Shown here one piece after another: positions 1 to 6,516 of a stretch of 8,430 nucleotides of DNA; positions within the stretch are counted from its first letter, which is position 1, and every line of letters begins with the position of its first letter. The stretch is from JBCCFK01 sp965262315. GTDB taxonomy: Bacteria; Actinomycetota; Acidimicrobiia; Acidimicrobiales; UBA8592. The translations under genes were made by a program, and so were the position numbers. The stretch is from NCBI GenBank assembly GCA_965262315.1, contig CBDHFJ010000158.1:1-8430 (forward strand), given 5' to 3'. Under the pieces are notes generated by a model that was not told the DNA's origin, did not search any database, and saw nothing but the letters and a program-made list of their open reading frames with translations.

Positions 1-18
1 GCAGGCCCGATCAGCAGT

Positions 19-1731
19 GTGCGTACGGCGGCTGGCATGTCCCTCGACACCCACAACGACGATGGCCGATTCGACGTTCGTGTCGAGCCGATGGAAGCGG
101 CACTCGAACACGAGATCCGCGCCATCGCGGACGTTCGTCTCCGGGTCGGCCCCGACGGACGCATCAGCCAGGCGTCCCTGGCGCGCCCCGCCGACCTGCT
201 CGAGGATCCCGAGCACCACGCCATCGGCCACGATGTGCGAGCGCTGCTGGAACCGCTCGTGCCCGAGATCGCATCCCTGATCGACAGCGCGCTGACCACG
301 GGCGACTCCGTCACGTTCTCGTTCCCCTCCGCCGACCGCACCCGGTGGCTGAGCGGACGGCTCGCCGCGAGCCCGACGGGCGACGTGCTGGTGGCCGCTC
401 GGGACGTCACCCCCGAATACACCCTCCAGCGCCAGCTCGAACACCAGGCATTTCACGACCCGCTCACCAGCCTGCCGAACCGCCCGGGCTTCCACCGGGA
501 ACTCGAGGTCGCGCTCGAACGCCGACCCCTCCAGGGCGCCGTGCTGCTGATCGATCTGGACGACTTCAAGCTGGTGAACGACGTCGCCGGGCACGCAGCA
601 GGTGACGAGCTGCTGGAGAAGATCGGCGACCGCCTCGGCAACCACATCCGACACGCGGACTTCGCGGCACGGCTCGGCGGCGACGAGTTCGCCGTCCTCC
701 TCGCCGGCGTGCACACCCGCGCCGACTGTCTCGCAGCCGCCCAGAACCTCCACGCGGTGCTCCGCCAGCCCCTGACCATCGGTGACGAGCTGTCGGTTCA
801 GCGCTGCAGCATCGGCGTGACGCAACTCCATCTCGACGACACGCCCACCGAGGTGATGCGCCGAGCCGACGTCGCCCTCTATGCGGCGAAGAGCCAGGGC
901 AAGAACACGGTGGCCAGCTTCGACCACGACCTCTTCGAGACGATGAAGGAGCGCCACGGCCTGGTCCGTGATCTCGAGGCCGCCATCCAGGGCGGGGCGG
1001 TGGGTGTCGCCTACCAGCCGATCGTCGAGCTCGACACCGGCCTGGTGCACTCGGTCGAGGTCCTGGCGCGCTGGACGTCGCCCGACGGCCGGGCCGTGTC
1101 GCCTGCGGTGTTCGTCCGGGCCGCCGAGGAGCACGGCCTCATCGCCGCGTTGTTCGACCACACGCTGCGGGAGGCGCTGCGCGATGCCCGCCCCTGGATC
1201 GCCCGCATGCCGTGGCTGCGCATCCACGTGAACCTCTCGCCCCTGCAGCTTCGCGACGCATCGTTGGCCGACGTCGTCATGACCCACCTGGAACTGGCAC
1301 AGGTTGCGGCGAGCAACCTCTCGGTCGAGATCACCGAGTCCGTCCTGGCACTGGACTTCCCTGCGGTCCGGGCCAATCTCGACCGCCTGGCCGAGCAGGG
1401 CGTGTCGATCTGCCTGGACGACTTCGGCACCGGTTACTCCTCGCTGGCGTACCTCCAGGAGTTCGCACCCTCGATGCTCAAGCTGGACCGGTCGTTCGTG
1501 GCGAAGATGTCCCAGTCGGGCGACGCCCGCCTGCCGCGGGCGATCCTCGGGCTGGCCAACGAACTCGAGATCGACGCCGTGGCCGAGGGCATCGAGACCG
1601 ACGAGGAGTGGAACCAACTCCGCTCGCTCGGTTGGCGTCTCGGGCAGGGGTACCTGATGTCGCGGCCGATCCCCGCCGACGAGCTCGAACCGTTGCTGAC
1701 CACTCGGCTCCTCCCCGGATCGCCCGGCTGA
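19..1731 (+). CDS. PAS-like/GGDEF/EAL cyclic-di-GMP cyclase-phosphodiesterase
   Basis: A cytoplasmic enzyme that would make and/or degrade the second messenger cyclic di-GMP. Numbered from the GTG at 19, residues ~35-135 look like a PAS-type sensor (ending in RDVTPEYTLQRQLEHQAFHD, the usual PAS-GGDEF linker). The GGDEF domain spans ~138-300, with an intact GGDEF motif at 220-224 and an RxxD inhibitory site (R211, D214) exactly five residues before it. The EAL domain spans ~315-560, with EVL at 347-349, N405, E437, D467-D468, K488, E523 and Q543, so all usual metal and catalytic positions are present. No membrane segment is visible. Both activities could therefore be real, with product feedback on the cyclase; which one dominates cannot be told from sequence. 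The start is uncertain: the frame is open to the left edge, and the ATG at 37 is an equally good candidate, so the N-terminus may be incomplete. A weak 5-bp stem (1722-1726 with 1732-1736) spans the stop codon. Confidence 0.93.
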   Translation: MRTAAGMSLDTHNDDGRFDVRVEPMEAALEHEIRAIADVRLRVGPDGRISQASLARPADLLEDPEHHAIGHDVRALLEPLVPEIASLIDSALTTGDSVTFSFPSADRTRWLSGRLAASPTGDVLVAARDVTPEYTLQRQLEHQAFHDPLTSLPNRPGFHRELEVALERRPLQGAVLLIDLDDFKLVNDVAGHAAGDELLEKIGDRLGNHIRHADFAARLGGDEFAVLLAGVHTRADCLAAAQNLHAVLRQPLTIGDELSVQRCSIGVTQLHLDDTPTEVMRRADVALYAAKSQGKNTVASFDHDLFETMKERHGLVRDLEAAIQGGAVGVAYQPIVELDTGLVHSVEVLARWTSPDGRAVSPAVFVRAAEEHGLIAALFDHTLREALRDARPWIARMPWLRIHVNLSPLQLRDASLADVVMTHLELAQVAASNLSVEITESVLALDFPAVRANLDRLAEQGVSICLDDFGTGYSSLAYLQEFAPSMLKLDRSFVAKMSQSGDARLPRAILGLANELEIDAVAEGIETDEEWNQLRSLGWRLGQGYLMSRPIPADELEPLLTTRLLPGSPG

Positions 1732-1828
1732 CGGGCTTCCGGGTCCCGGACTCGGGCGCGACGGCGCTCGACTCCCCGGCCGGCATGCGGCATCATCACC
1801 TGATCCAGCACTCCACTTCCCGACCGGG

Positions 1829-1834
1829 AAAGGA
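1829..1834 (+). promoter_or_regulatory. Ribosome binding site for the acyl-CoA synthetase
   Basis: AAAGGA lies six bases before the GTG at 1841, a normal Shine-Dalgarno spacing. It fixes this start and shows the gene is read from a leadered mRNA, unlike several neighbours. A very weak -35/-10 pair (TCGACT at 1768-1773, CATCAT at 1791-1796, 17-bp spacer) lies upstream but is not convincing. Confidence 0.7.
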
Positions 1835-1840
1835 CCTCAC

Positions 1841-3373
1841 GTGACGCAGAACGTCGGCCAATTCCTCACCAAGCGCGCCTACCGAGATCCGGCGCAGGAG
1901 GCGATCTACGAACCCGCCAACGGCCGGCGGTTCTCGTATGCCGAGCTCAACGCCCGCTCGAACCAGGTCGCGAACGCGTTGTCCGGCCTCGGCGTGGGCA
2001 AGGGCGACCGCGTGGGGCTCCTGTTGATGAACGGCACCGAGTTCGTCGAGGCCTTCTTCGGCGCCGGCAAGATCGGCGCGGTCAACGTGCCGCTGAACTG
2101 GCGTCTGGTGGCGGACGAGCTCGAGTTCATCCTCTCGGACTCCGGGTGCACGGTGCTGCTGCTGAGCGGTGAGTTCGCCGAGCTGGCGGCCGAGCTCCGC
2201 ACTCGGGGAACGACGCCGGTCGAGCACTGGATCATGGTGGGCGAAGGCGGCGACGGCGTCCTGTCCTACGACGAGTGGCTGTCGTCGGCAAGCGCCGACG
2301 AGCCCTCGGCCACCGCCTCGGGCGACGACATGCTGTTCATCATGTACACCTCGGGAACCACGGGCCTTCCCAAGGGCGTCATCCACACCCACGACACGGT
2401 GATGTGGGCGATCATGACCATCGCCGCCACCTCCGACTTCCGCAAGCGGGATCGGTTCCTCAACAGCCTCCCGCTGTTCCACGTCGGCGCCCTGGGCCCG
2501 GTCATCGCCTGCATCTTCGCCGGCGTGTCGCTGACGATCATGAAGGCGTTCGACCCCACGGCGTCGTGGGAGCTGATCCGCGACGAGAAGATCACCACCA
2601 CGCTGATGGTGCCGGCGATGCTCCAGTTCATGCTGCTCACGCACAACGCCGAGGAGCACGACGTGTCGACCCTGCGCTGGATCATGTCGGGCGCGGCTCC
2701 GGTGCCGGTGTCGCTGATCGAGGCCTACCAGGCCCTCGGTGTCAACATCGAGCAGGTCTACGGCCTGACCGAGACCTGCGGCCCGGCGTGTCTGATCACC
2801 GCCGAGGACGCCGTCGAGCGCGCCGGCTCCACCGGCAAGGCGTTCTACTTCACCCAGGTGAAGGTGGTCGACGAGGACGGCAACGAGTGCGCCCCCGGTC
2901 AGGCCGGCGAGGTCCTGGTGGCCGGGCCCCACATCATGAAGGGCTACTGGAACCGCCCCGACGCCACCGCCGAGACCATCGTCGACGGCTGGCTGCACAC
3001 GGGCGACGTCGCCACGATGGATGCCGACGGCTTCGTCACCATCGTCGACCGGGTGAAGGACATGCTGATCTCGGGCGGCGAAAACGTCTATCCGGCCGAG
3101 ATCGAGAACGTGCTCCTCCAGCACGACAAGATCAACGACGCCGGCGTGATCGGCATCCCGTCGTCCAAGTGGGGCGAGTCCCCGCTGGCGATCGTCGTCC
3201 GGGCCGACGACTCGGTCGACGAGAAGGACGTCATGACCTGGACGCACGGCAAGCTCGCCCCGTTCAAGACGGTGAAGGCCGTCGAGTTCGTCGACGAGAT
3301 CCCCCGCAATCCCAGCGGCAAGATCCTCAAGCGCGAACTGCGCGAGCAGTTCAGCTACGACGCCCCGGAGTAG
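1841..3373 (+). CDS. AMP-forming acyl-CoA synthetase (FadD/class I adenylate-forming)
   Basis: Activates a carboxylic acid, probably a fatty or related acid, to its acyl-CoA through an acyl-AMP intermediate. The 510-residue length is normal for the family. Visible motifs are the P-loop YTSGTTGLPKG at 169-179, the A5 motif YGLTE at 307-311, TGD with the ribose-binding D389, the hinge-region DRVKD with R404, SGGENVYPAEIE at 411-422, and the C-terminal PSGKILKREL with catalytic K494. Nothing essential is missing. There is no signal peptide or membrane helix, so it is cytosolic. Chain length and substrate cannot be read from sequence; the closest resemblance is to medium/long-chain FadD-type ligases of actinobacteria. 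It follows the cyclic-di-GMP enzyme by 109 bp on the same strand, with its own ribosome binding site, and is probably a separate unit. Small hairpins begin directly after the stop. Confidence 0.95.
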   Translation: MTQNVGQFLTKRAYRDPAQEAIYEPANGRRFSYAELNARSNQVANALSGLGVGKGDRVGLLLMNGTEFVEAFFGAGKIGAVNVPLNWRLVADELEFILSDSGCTVLLLSGEFAELAAELRTRGTTPVEHWIMVGEGGDGVLSYDEWLSSASADEPSATASGDDMLFIMYTSGTTGLPKGVIHTHDTVMWAIMTIAATSDFRKRDRFLNSLPLFHVGALGPVIACIFAGVSLTIMKAFDPTASWELIRDEKITTTLMVPAMLQFMLLTHNAEEHDVSTLRWIMSGAAPVPVSLIEAYQALGVNIEQVYGLTETCGPACLITAEDAVERAGSTGKAFYFTQVKVVDEDGNECAPGQAGEVLVAGPHIMKGYWNRPDATAETIVDGWLHTGDVATMDADGFVTIVDRVKDMLISGGENVYPAEIENVLLQHDKINDAGVIGIPSSKWGESPLAIVVRADDSVDEKDVMTWTHGKLAPFKTVKAVEFVDEIPRNPSGKILKRELREQFSYDAPE

Positions 3374-3375
3374 CC

Positions 3376-3391
3376 GACCTGCCGACAGGTC
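3376..3391. repeat. Small inverted repeat GACCTG/CAGGTC after the synthetase stop
   Basis: A 6-bp perfect stem (GACCTG at 3376-3381, CAGGTC at 3386-3391) with a 4-base loop begins two bases after the stop codon. The two arms are the same as the outer arms of the long palindrome at 3624-3658, so this looks like a shortened version without the inner core. It could add to transcription termination, but there is no T-tract. The resemblance to the long copies may be chance at this length. Confidence 0.4.
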
Positions 3392-3402
3392 AGTCGAGCG
3401 GC

Positions 3403-3423
3403 TGCCTCGGACAGGTCGAGGCA
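3403..3423 (+). terminator. Possible hairpin terminator for the acyl-CoA synthetase
   Basis: TGCCTCG at 3403-3409 pairs with CGAGGCA at 3417-3423 around a 7-base loop, 30 bp after the stop codon. There is no following T-run, which is common for high-GC actinobacterial terminators but leaves the call weak. The loop contains ACAGGT, a half-arm of the long palindromes nearby. Confidence 0.35.
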
Positions 3424-3496
3424 ACGCACCCCACCAGAGACCACCGACGAGCGCCGGGCCGGCCGTCGGCCACCGACCGTCGCCGATGGCCAGCCA

Positions 3497-3529
3497 AACC
3501 TGCAACGGTCTCTGAGGCCGTTGCAGGTT
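3497..3529 (+). repeat. Long hairpin repeat, copy 1 (possible terminator)
   Basis: AACCTGCAACGG (3497-3508) pairs perfectly with CCGTTGCAGGTT (3518-3529). As + strand RNA the stem continues through a U-G wobble (3509/3517) and two more pairs to a CUG triloop at 3512-3514, giving 15 pairs. Positions 3498-3528 match 3626-3656 at 28 of 31 bases, 128 bp further on. There is no T-tract. Position between convergent genes makes a bidirectional or RNA-level terminator the simplest role; a dispersed genomic repeat family is the alternative. Confidence 0.8.
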
Positions 3530-3623
3530 CGCGCGCCGACTGTGGCCGACTCCACCGCGTCCGAGGTCGGTGAACAGGCGCCGGAGGAGGCACACGCCGT
3601 CGGTTCCCCCCACCCGGCGTGAC

Positions 3624-3658
3624 CGACCTGTAACGGTCTCTGAGACCGTTACAGGTCG
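3624..3658. repeat. Long hairpin repeat, copy 2 (perfect palindrome)
   Basis: A perfect inverted repeat: 3624-3640 is the exact reverse complement of 3642-3658 around a single central T at 3641. As RNA it folds to a 16-bp stem with a CUG triloop. It is the second copy of the element at 3497-3529, and the shared 31 bases differ at only three positions, all compatible with the stem. It lies 67 bp beyond the stop of the minus-strand kinase and about 250 bp beyond the stop of the synthetase, so it could stop readthrough from either side. Confidence 0.85.
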
Positions 3659-3686
3659 CCACACACCGTGGTGGAGCCTGTCGTGG

Positions 3687-3705
3687 CCCGTGACACCGTG
3701 ACGGG
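3687..3705 (-). terminator. Weak stem after the kinase stop
   Basis: CCCGT (3687-3691) can pair with ACGGG (3701-3705) around a 9-base loop, 20 bp beyond the end of the minus-strand kinase gene. The same bases also contain a direct repeat CCGTGAC at 3688-3694 and 3696-3702, so either a short stem or a tandem duplication explains the pattern. No T-tract follows on the minus strand. Confidence 0.2.
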
Positions 3706-3725
3706 TTCGGGGCAACGGCCGGGGT

Positions 3726-4823
3726 TCAGGCGAGCACGGCGTCGGCGAGGTCGAGGAGAAGCGGGATCTTGTCCGCGACGAACTCCATCCGCGGGTCGGT
3801 ACTGGCACCGACCTTCCAGCGGTGATGGAGCTGTTGCACCACGGTGGCCGTCTTCCAGAGCGCGAACGCCTCGTACCAGCCGATGGCACCGAGATCGAGG
3901 CCCGACGACGCGGCGTAGCGGTCGACCAGCTCTGCCCGCGACGGCAGGCCCATGCGGTCCATGCCGGCGTGACTGGCGCGCATCGTCTCGGCGGTGTCGG
4001 ACGGGTCCGGCCAGTACCCGAGCAGGGTGCCCAGGTCGATCAACGGATCGCCGAGGGTGGTCATGTCCCAGTCGAAGATCGCGACCACCCGGTCGGGATC
4101 CGACGGGTCGAGCATGCAATTGTCGAGCTTCAGGTCGTTGTGGACGAACGACACCCGCTGGCTCTCAGGCATCGCTGCTTCGAGTGCTGCGTGGACGGCC
4201 TGCATGCGGTCGTCCCAGCGATCGTCCGCCACCAGGTCCCATCGCTTCTTCCAGCCGCCGACCTGACGGGCCACGAATCCCTCCGGTCGCCCCAGGTCGG
4301 CCAGGCCGCAGGCTTCGGGGTCCAGCATGTGGAACCGGGCCATGGCATCGGCGAGTGCCAGCCCCACCCGCCGTCCGACATCGGCGTGATGGCGCATCGA
4401 CGGTGGGACCACCCCGCGGATCACCTCGCCCCGACGGCGTTCCATGACGAAGAAGTCCGCCCCGCCGACCTCGGGCCCCTCGGAGAACAGGTAGGCCCGG
4501 GGCGCGAGATCGAAGTGCTGCCACAGCCGGGACAGGACCTTGTATTCGCGGCTCATGTCGTGGGCCCCCGGAGCCAGCGTCCCGAAGGGTGGTCGCCGGA
4601 GCACCAGCTCGGTGTCGCCGAAGGCGATGAGGTACGTCAGGTTCGCCGCACCGTTGGGGAACTGCCGGACCTCGAACGCGCCGCCGAGGTCCAGATCGGC
4701 CGGGAGCTCGTCTCGCAGGAACGTCTCGATCGCGTCCCAGGCGAGATCCTCGCCCTCCCGGACCACCGCGGTCTCGGGTGGCGCCTCGGCCGCGAAGGGG
4801 TCGACGATCGGTTGCTCGGGCAC
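3726..4823 (-). CDS. ACAD10/11-type phosphotransferase (APH/choline-kinase fold)
   Basis: A 365-residue soluble kinase of the aminoglycoside-phosphotransferase superfamily, subgroup resembling the N-terminal kinase domain of mammalian ACAD10/ACAD11. From the GTG at 4823: FPNGAANLTYLI at 55-66 (nucleotide-binding strand region), VLRRPPFGTLAPGAHDMSRE at 74-93 (highly typical of this subgroup), the catalytic-loop HNDLKLDN at 228-235 with D230 and N235, and the metal-binding DWD at 251-253. In this group the ACAD11-type kinases and the bacterial LvaA phosphorylate hydroxyacyl compounds during 4-hydroxy-acid breakdown, so a hydroxyacyl substrate is more likely than an antibiotic; here that is inference. 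The frame is open far upstream, but that extension runs into selO and reads as shadow. The GTG is chosen because homologous sequence begins just after it and TACGAT lies 8 bases before it. It is convergent with the synthetase and divergent from selO. Confidence 0.9.
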   Translation of the reverse strand: MPEQPIVDPFAAEAPPETAVVREGEDLAWDAIETFLRDELPADLDLGGAFEVRQFPNGAANLTYLIAFGDTELVLRRPPFGTLAPGAHDMSREYKVLSRLWQHFDLAPRAYLFSEGPEVGGADFFVMERRRGEVIRGVVPPSMRHHADVGRRVGLALADAMARFHMLDPEACGLADLGRPEGFVARQVGGWKKRWDLVADDRWDDRMQAVHAALEAAMPESQRVSFVHNDLKLDNCMLDPSDPDRVVAIFDWDMTTLGDPLIDLGTLLGYWPDPSDTAETMRASHAGMDRMGLPSRAELVDRYAASSGLDLGAIGWYEAFALWKTATVVQQLHHRWKVGASTDPRMEFVADKIPLLLDLADAVLA

Positions 4824-4831
4824 GAGCGGGC

Positions 4832-4837
4832 ATCGTA
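4832..4837 (-). promoter_or_regulatory. Putative -10 of the kinase gene (leaderless)
   Basis: Read on the minus strand this is TACGAT, a good match to the TANNNT -10 of actinobacteria. It ends 8 bases before the GTG at 4823, with no Shine-Dalgarno between. That spacing would start the transcript at or beside the start codon. No clear -35 is seen. Confidence 0.5.
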
Positions 4838-4869
4838 GACGGGCTCGCTCGGCCGGTACGGAGGGGCGG

Positions 4870-4883
4870 CGGTACCGGTACCG
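4870..4883. promoter_or_regulatory. 14-bp perfect palindrome in the kinase/selO divergent region
   Basis: CGGTACCGGTACCG is its own reverse complement, and a further GGTAC sits at 4855-4859. It overlaps all but the last base of the proposed selO -10 (4879-4884), so a dimeric repressor bound here would block selO and could also affect the divergent kinase. No specific regulator is recognised; the operator role is inference. Confidence 0.4.
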
Positions 4884-4884
4884 T
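4879..4884 (+). promoter_or_regulatory. Putative -10 of selO (leaderless)
   Basis: TACCGT fits TANNNT and ends six bases before the ATG at 4891. The only purine-rich stretch (GAGGGG at 4861-4866) is too far upstream to be a ribosome binding site. The pattern fits a leaderless mRNA. The same hexamer at the same distance precedes the ATG at 7429. Confidence 0.5.
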
Positions 4885-4890
4885 CGGACC

Positions 4891-6516
4891 ATGACCTCTG
4901 CGACGCTGGACATCGTCGACCTCGGCGATCTCGTCTTCGACAACCGGTTCACCGACGAACTCCCCGCCGACCCGTCCGGGGAGGTACGACCCCGGCAGGT
5001 CCACCACGCCGCGTACTCGCGGGTGCAGCCGACGCCCACCGAGGAGCCCCGCCTGATCGCGTACAGCCGCGAGATGGCCGAGCTGCTCGGCTTCGACGAT
5101 GCGACCGTCCACTCGGACGCGTTCGCCGCCGTGTTCTCGGGCAATGCGCTCACGGCGGGCATGGACCCGTACGCGATGGCCTACGCGGGACATCAGTTCG
5201 GCAACTGGGCCGGTCAGCTCGGCGACGGCCGAGCCATCGCGCTCGGCGAGATGATCGGCGCCGACGGCAACCACCACATGCTCCAGCTCAAGGGCGCCGG
5301 CCCCACGCCCTACAGCAGGTCGGCGGACGGGCGGGCCGTGCTCCGCTCCTCCATCCGGGAGTTCCTCTGCTCCGAGGCCATGCACCATCTGGGTGTGCCC
5401 ACCACCCGAGCACTCTCGCTGTGCACCACCGGCGACCAGATCCTGCGCGACATGTTCTACGACGGCCGACCCCAGTGGGAGCAGGGCGCCGTCGTCTGCC
5501 GGGTCGCCCCTTCGTTCATCCGCTTCGGCAACTTCGAGCTGTTCGCCTCGCGAGAAGAGACCGACGAGCTCCGACAACTCCTCGATCACACGATCCGCCA
5601 CCACTTCCCGCACCTGTTGCGCGGTGGCGATCCCGGACCCGACGAGTACGTCGCCATGCTCCGCGAGGTCATCGACACCACCGTCGAGATGATCGTGCAC
5701 TGGCAACGAGTCGGGTTCGTCCACGGCGTGATGAACACCGACAACATGTCGATCCACGGGCTGACGATCGACTACGGGCCGTACGGCTGGCTCGAGGACT
5801 ACGACCCCGACTGGACGCCGAACACCACCGACGCCGGGGGCAAGCGGTATCGCTACGGCTACCAGCCGCCGATCGCCCAGTGGAACCTGCTGCGATTGGC
5901 CAACGCGTTGTTCCCGGTCATCGGGGAGACCGAACCGCTCCAAGAGGCGATGGACACGTTCTCGCCGCTGTTCGAGGAGCGGTGGCACGCCATGCTCGCC
6001 GCCAAGATGGGCCTGCCGGCGCTGGTGCCGACCGACGACGAGGGCTTCGTCCGACAGCTCTTCACCATCCTCCAGTCCACCGAGACCGACATGACGATCT
6101 GGTACCGGGGCCTCGCCGACGTGGCCGTGACCGAGGCCCGCGACCCCAGCGACGACGACCTGCTCGCGCCCCTGCTGCCCGCCTACTACCAGCCCGCCGA
6201 GCTGGTCGACGAGGTGCGCGCCGGTGTCCTGGCGTGGCTGCGCGACTGGAGTACTCGGGTCGCGGCCTCGGGCGTGTCCGACGCCGACCGCAGGATCGCG
6301 ATGAACGCGGTCAACCCCAAGTACGTGCTCCGCAACTACCTGGCCCAGACCGCCATCGACGCGTCCGAGGTCGGCGACCACACCGTGGTCAACACGCTCC
6401 TCGACGTCCTGCGCAATCCCTACGACGAACAGCCGGAGATGGAGCGGTTCGCCGAGAAGCGCCCCGATTGGGCCCGTACCCGTCCAGGCTGTTCCATGCT
6501 CAGCTGTTCGAGCTGA
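4891..6516 (+). CDS. selO: SelO/YdiU protein adenylyltransferase (Cys form)
   Basis: SelO is a pseudokinase-fold enzyme that binds ATP in reversed orientation and transfers AMP to Ser/Thr/Tyr of target proteins; it is linked to redox stress. From the ATG at 4891 (541 residues): FDNRF at 16-20, YAGHQFGNWAGQLGDGRA at 98-115, LKGAGPTPYSR with K134 at 133-143, HGVMNTDNMSIHGLTIDYGP at 278-297 including the nucleotide/metal residues D284, N285 and D294, then GWLEDYDPDWTPN at 299-311, and NPKYVLRNYLAQ at 475-486. The C-terminus is SCSS, with C539 in the antepenultimate place where vertebrate SelO has selenocysteine. No motif is missing and the gene looks intact and full length. The frame is open upstream over the kinase gene, but conservation starts at this ATG, next to a leaderless-type -10. 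Its last 17 bp overlap the end of the opposite-strand gene. Confidence 0.96.
   Translation: MTSATLDIVDLGDLVFDNRFTDELPADPSGEVRPRQVHHAAYSRVQPTPTEEPRLIAYSREMAELLGFDDATVHSDAFAAVFSGNALTAGMDPYAMAYAGHQFGNWAGQLGDGRAIALGEMIGADGNHHMLQLKGAGPTPYSRSADGRAVLRSSIREFLCSEAMHHLGVPTTRALSLCTTGDQILRDMFYDGRPQWEQGAVVCRVAPSFIRFGNFELFASREETDELRQLLDHTIRHHFPHLLRGGDPGPDEYVAMLREVIDTTVEMIVHWQRVGFVHGVMNTDNMSIHGLTIDYGPYGWLEDYDPDWTPNTTDAGGKRYRYGYQPPIAQWNLLRLANALFPVIGETEPLQEAMDTFSPLFEERWHAMLAAKMGLPALVPTDDEGFVRQLFTILQSTETDMTIWYRGLADVAVTEARDPSDDDLLAPLLPAYYQPAELVDEVRAGVLAWLRDWSTRVAASGVSDADRRIAMNAVNPKYVLRNYLAQTAIDASEVGDHTVVNTLLDVLRNPYDEQPEMERFAEKRPDWARTRPGCSMLSCSS

Larger units (their letters stand above)
3374..3725. other. 352-bp non-coding region between convergent genes
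   Basis: No credible gene is present in this stretch, which lies between the ends of the acyl-CoA synthetase (+) and the kinase (-). It holds at least four inverted repeats listed separately: two small ones at 3376-3391 and 3403-3423, two long near-identical ones at 3497-3529 and 3624-3658, plus a weak stem at 3687-3705. Short frames on the minus strand cross the long repeats and translate both to TCNGLRDR-type peptides. This follows from the repeat itself and is not evidence of coding. Confidence 0.7.

Noticed and set aside
3497..3658. CRISPR or transposon end interpretation of the repeats
   Set aside because: Only two long copies, 128 bp apart, each an inverted repeat in itself, with no regular spacers, no transposase and no target duplication seen.
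3355..3662. Short minus-strand frames giving TCNGLRDR-type peptides in the intergenic region
   Set aside because: The shared peptide comes from the two palindrome copies; there is no ribosome binding site, no domain, and the frames disagree with each other.
1796..3889. Long minus-strand open frame (697 codons) opposite the acyl-CoA synthetase
   Set aside because: It is the mirror of a well-conserved + strand gene in GC-rich DNA, rich in R/G/V/D/H, with no recognisable motif, and it runs through the hairpin region.
3726..4823. Antibiotic-resistance aminoglycoside kinase
   Set aside because: The superfamily motifs fit, but the RRPPFGTLAPGAHDMSRE segment and overall layout match the ACAD10/11-type metabolic kinases, not known resistance enzymes.
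4540..4890. N-terminal extension of the selO frame to 4540
   Set aside because: It covers the opposite-strand kinase gene; SelO conservation begins after the ATG at 4891 next to the -10 hexamer.
4824..5162. N-terminal extension of the kinase frame to 5162
   Set aside because: The extra 113 codons read as antisense of the selO N-terminus, show no kinase homology and contain no better start signal than the GTG at 4823.
4165..6381. Long minus-strand open frame (738 codons) opposite selO and into the kinase
   Set aside because: Antisense shadow of selO; its composition is typical of such shadows and it overlaps two clear family members in the wrong frame.
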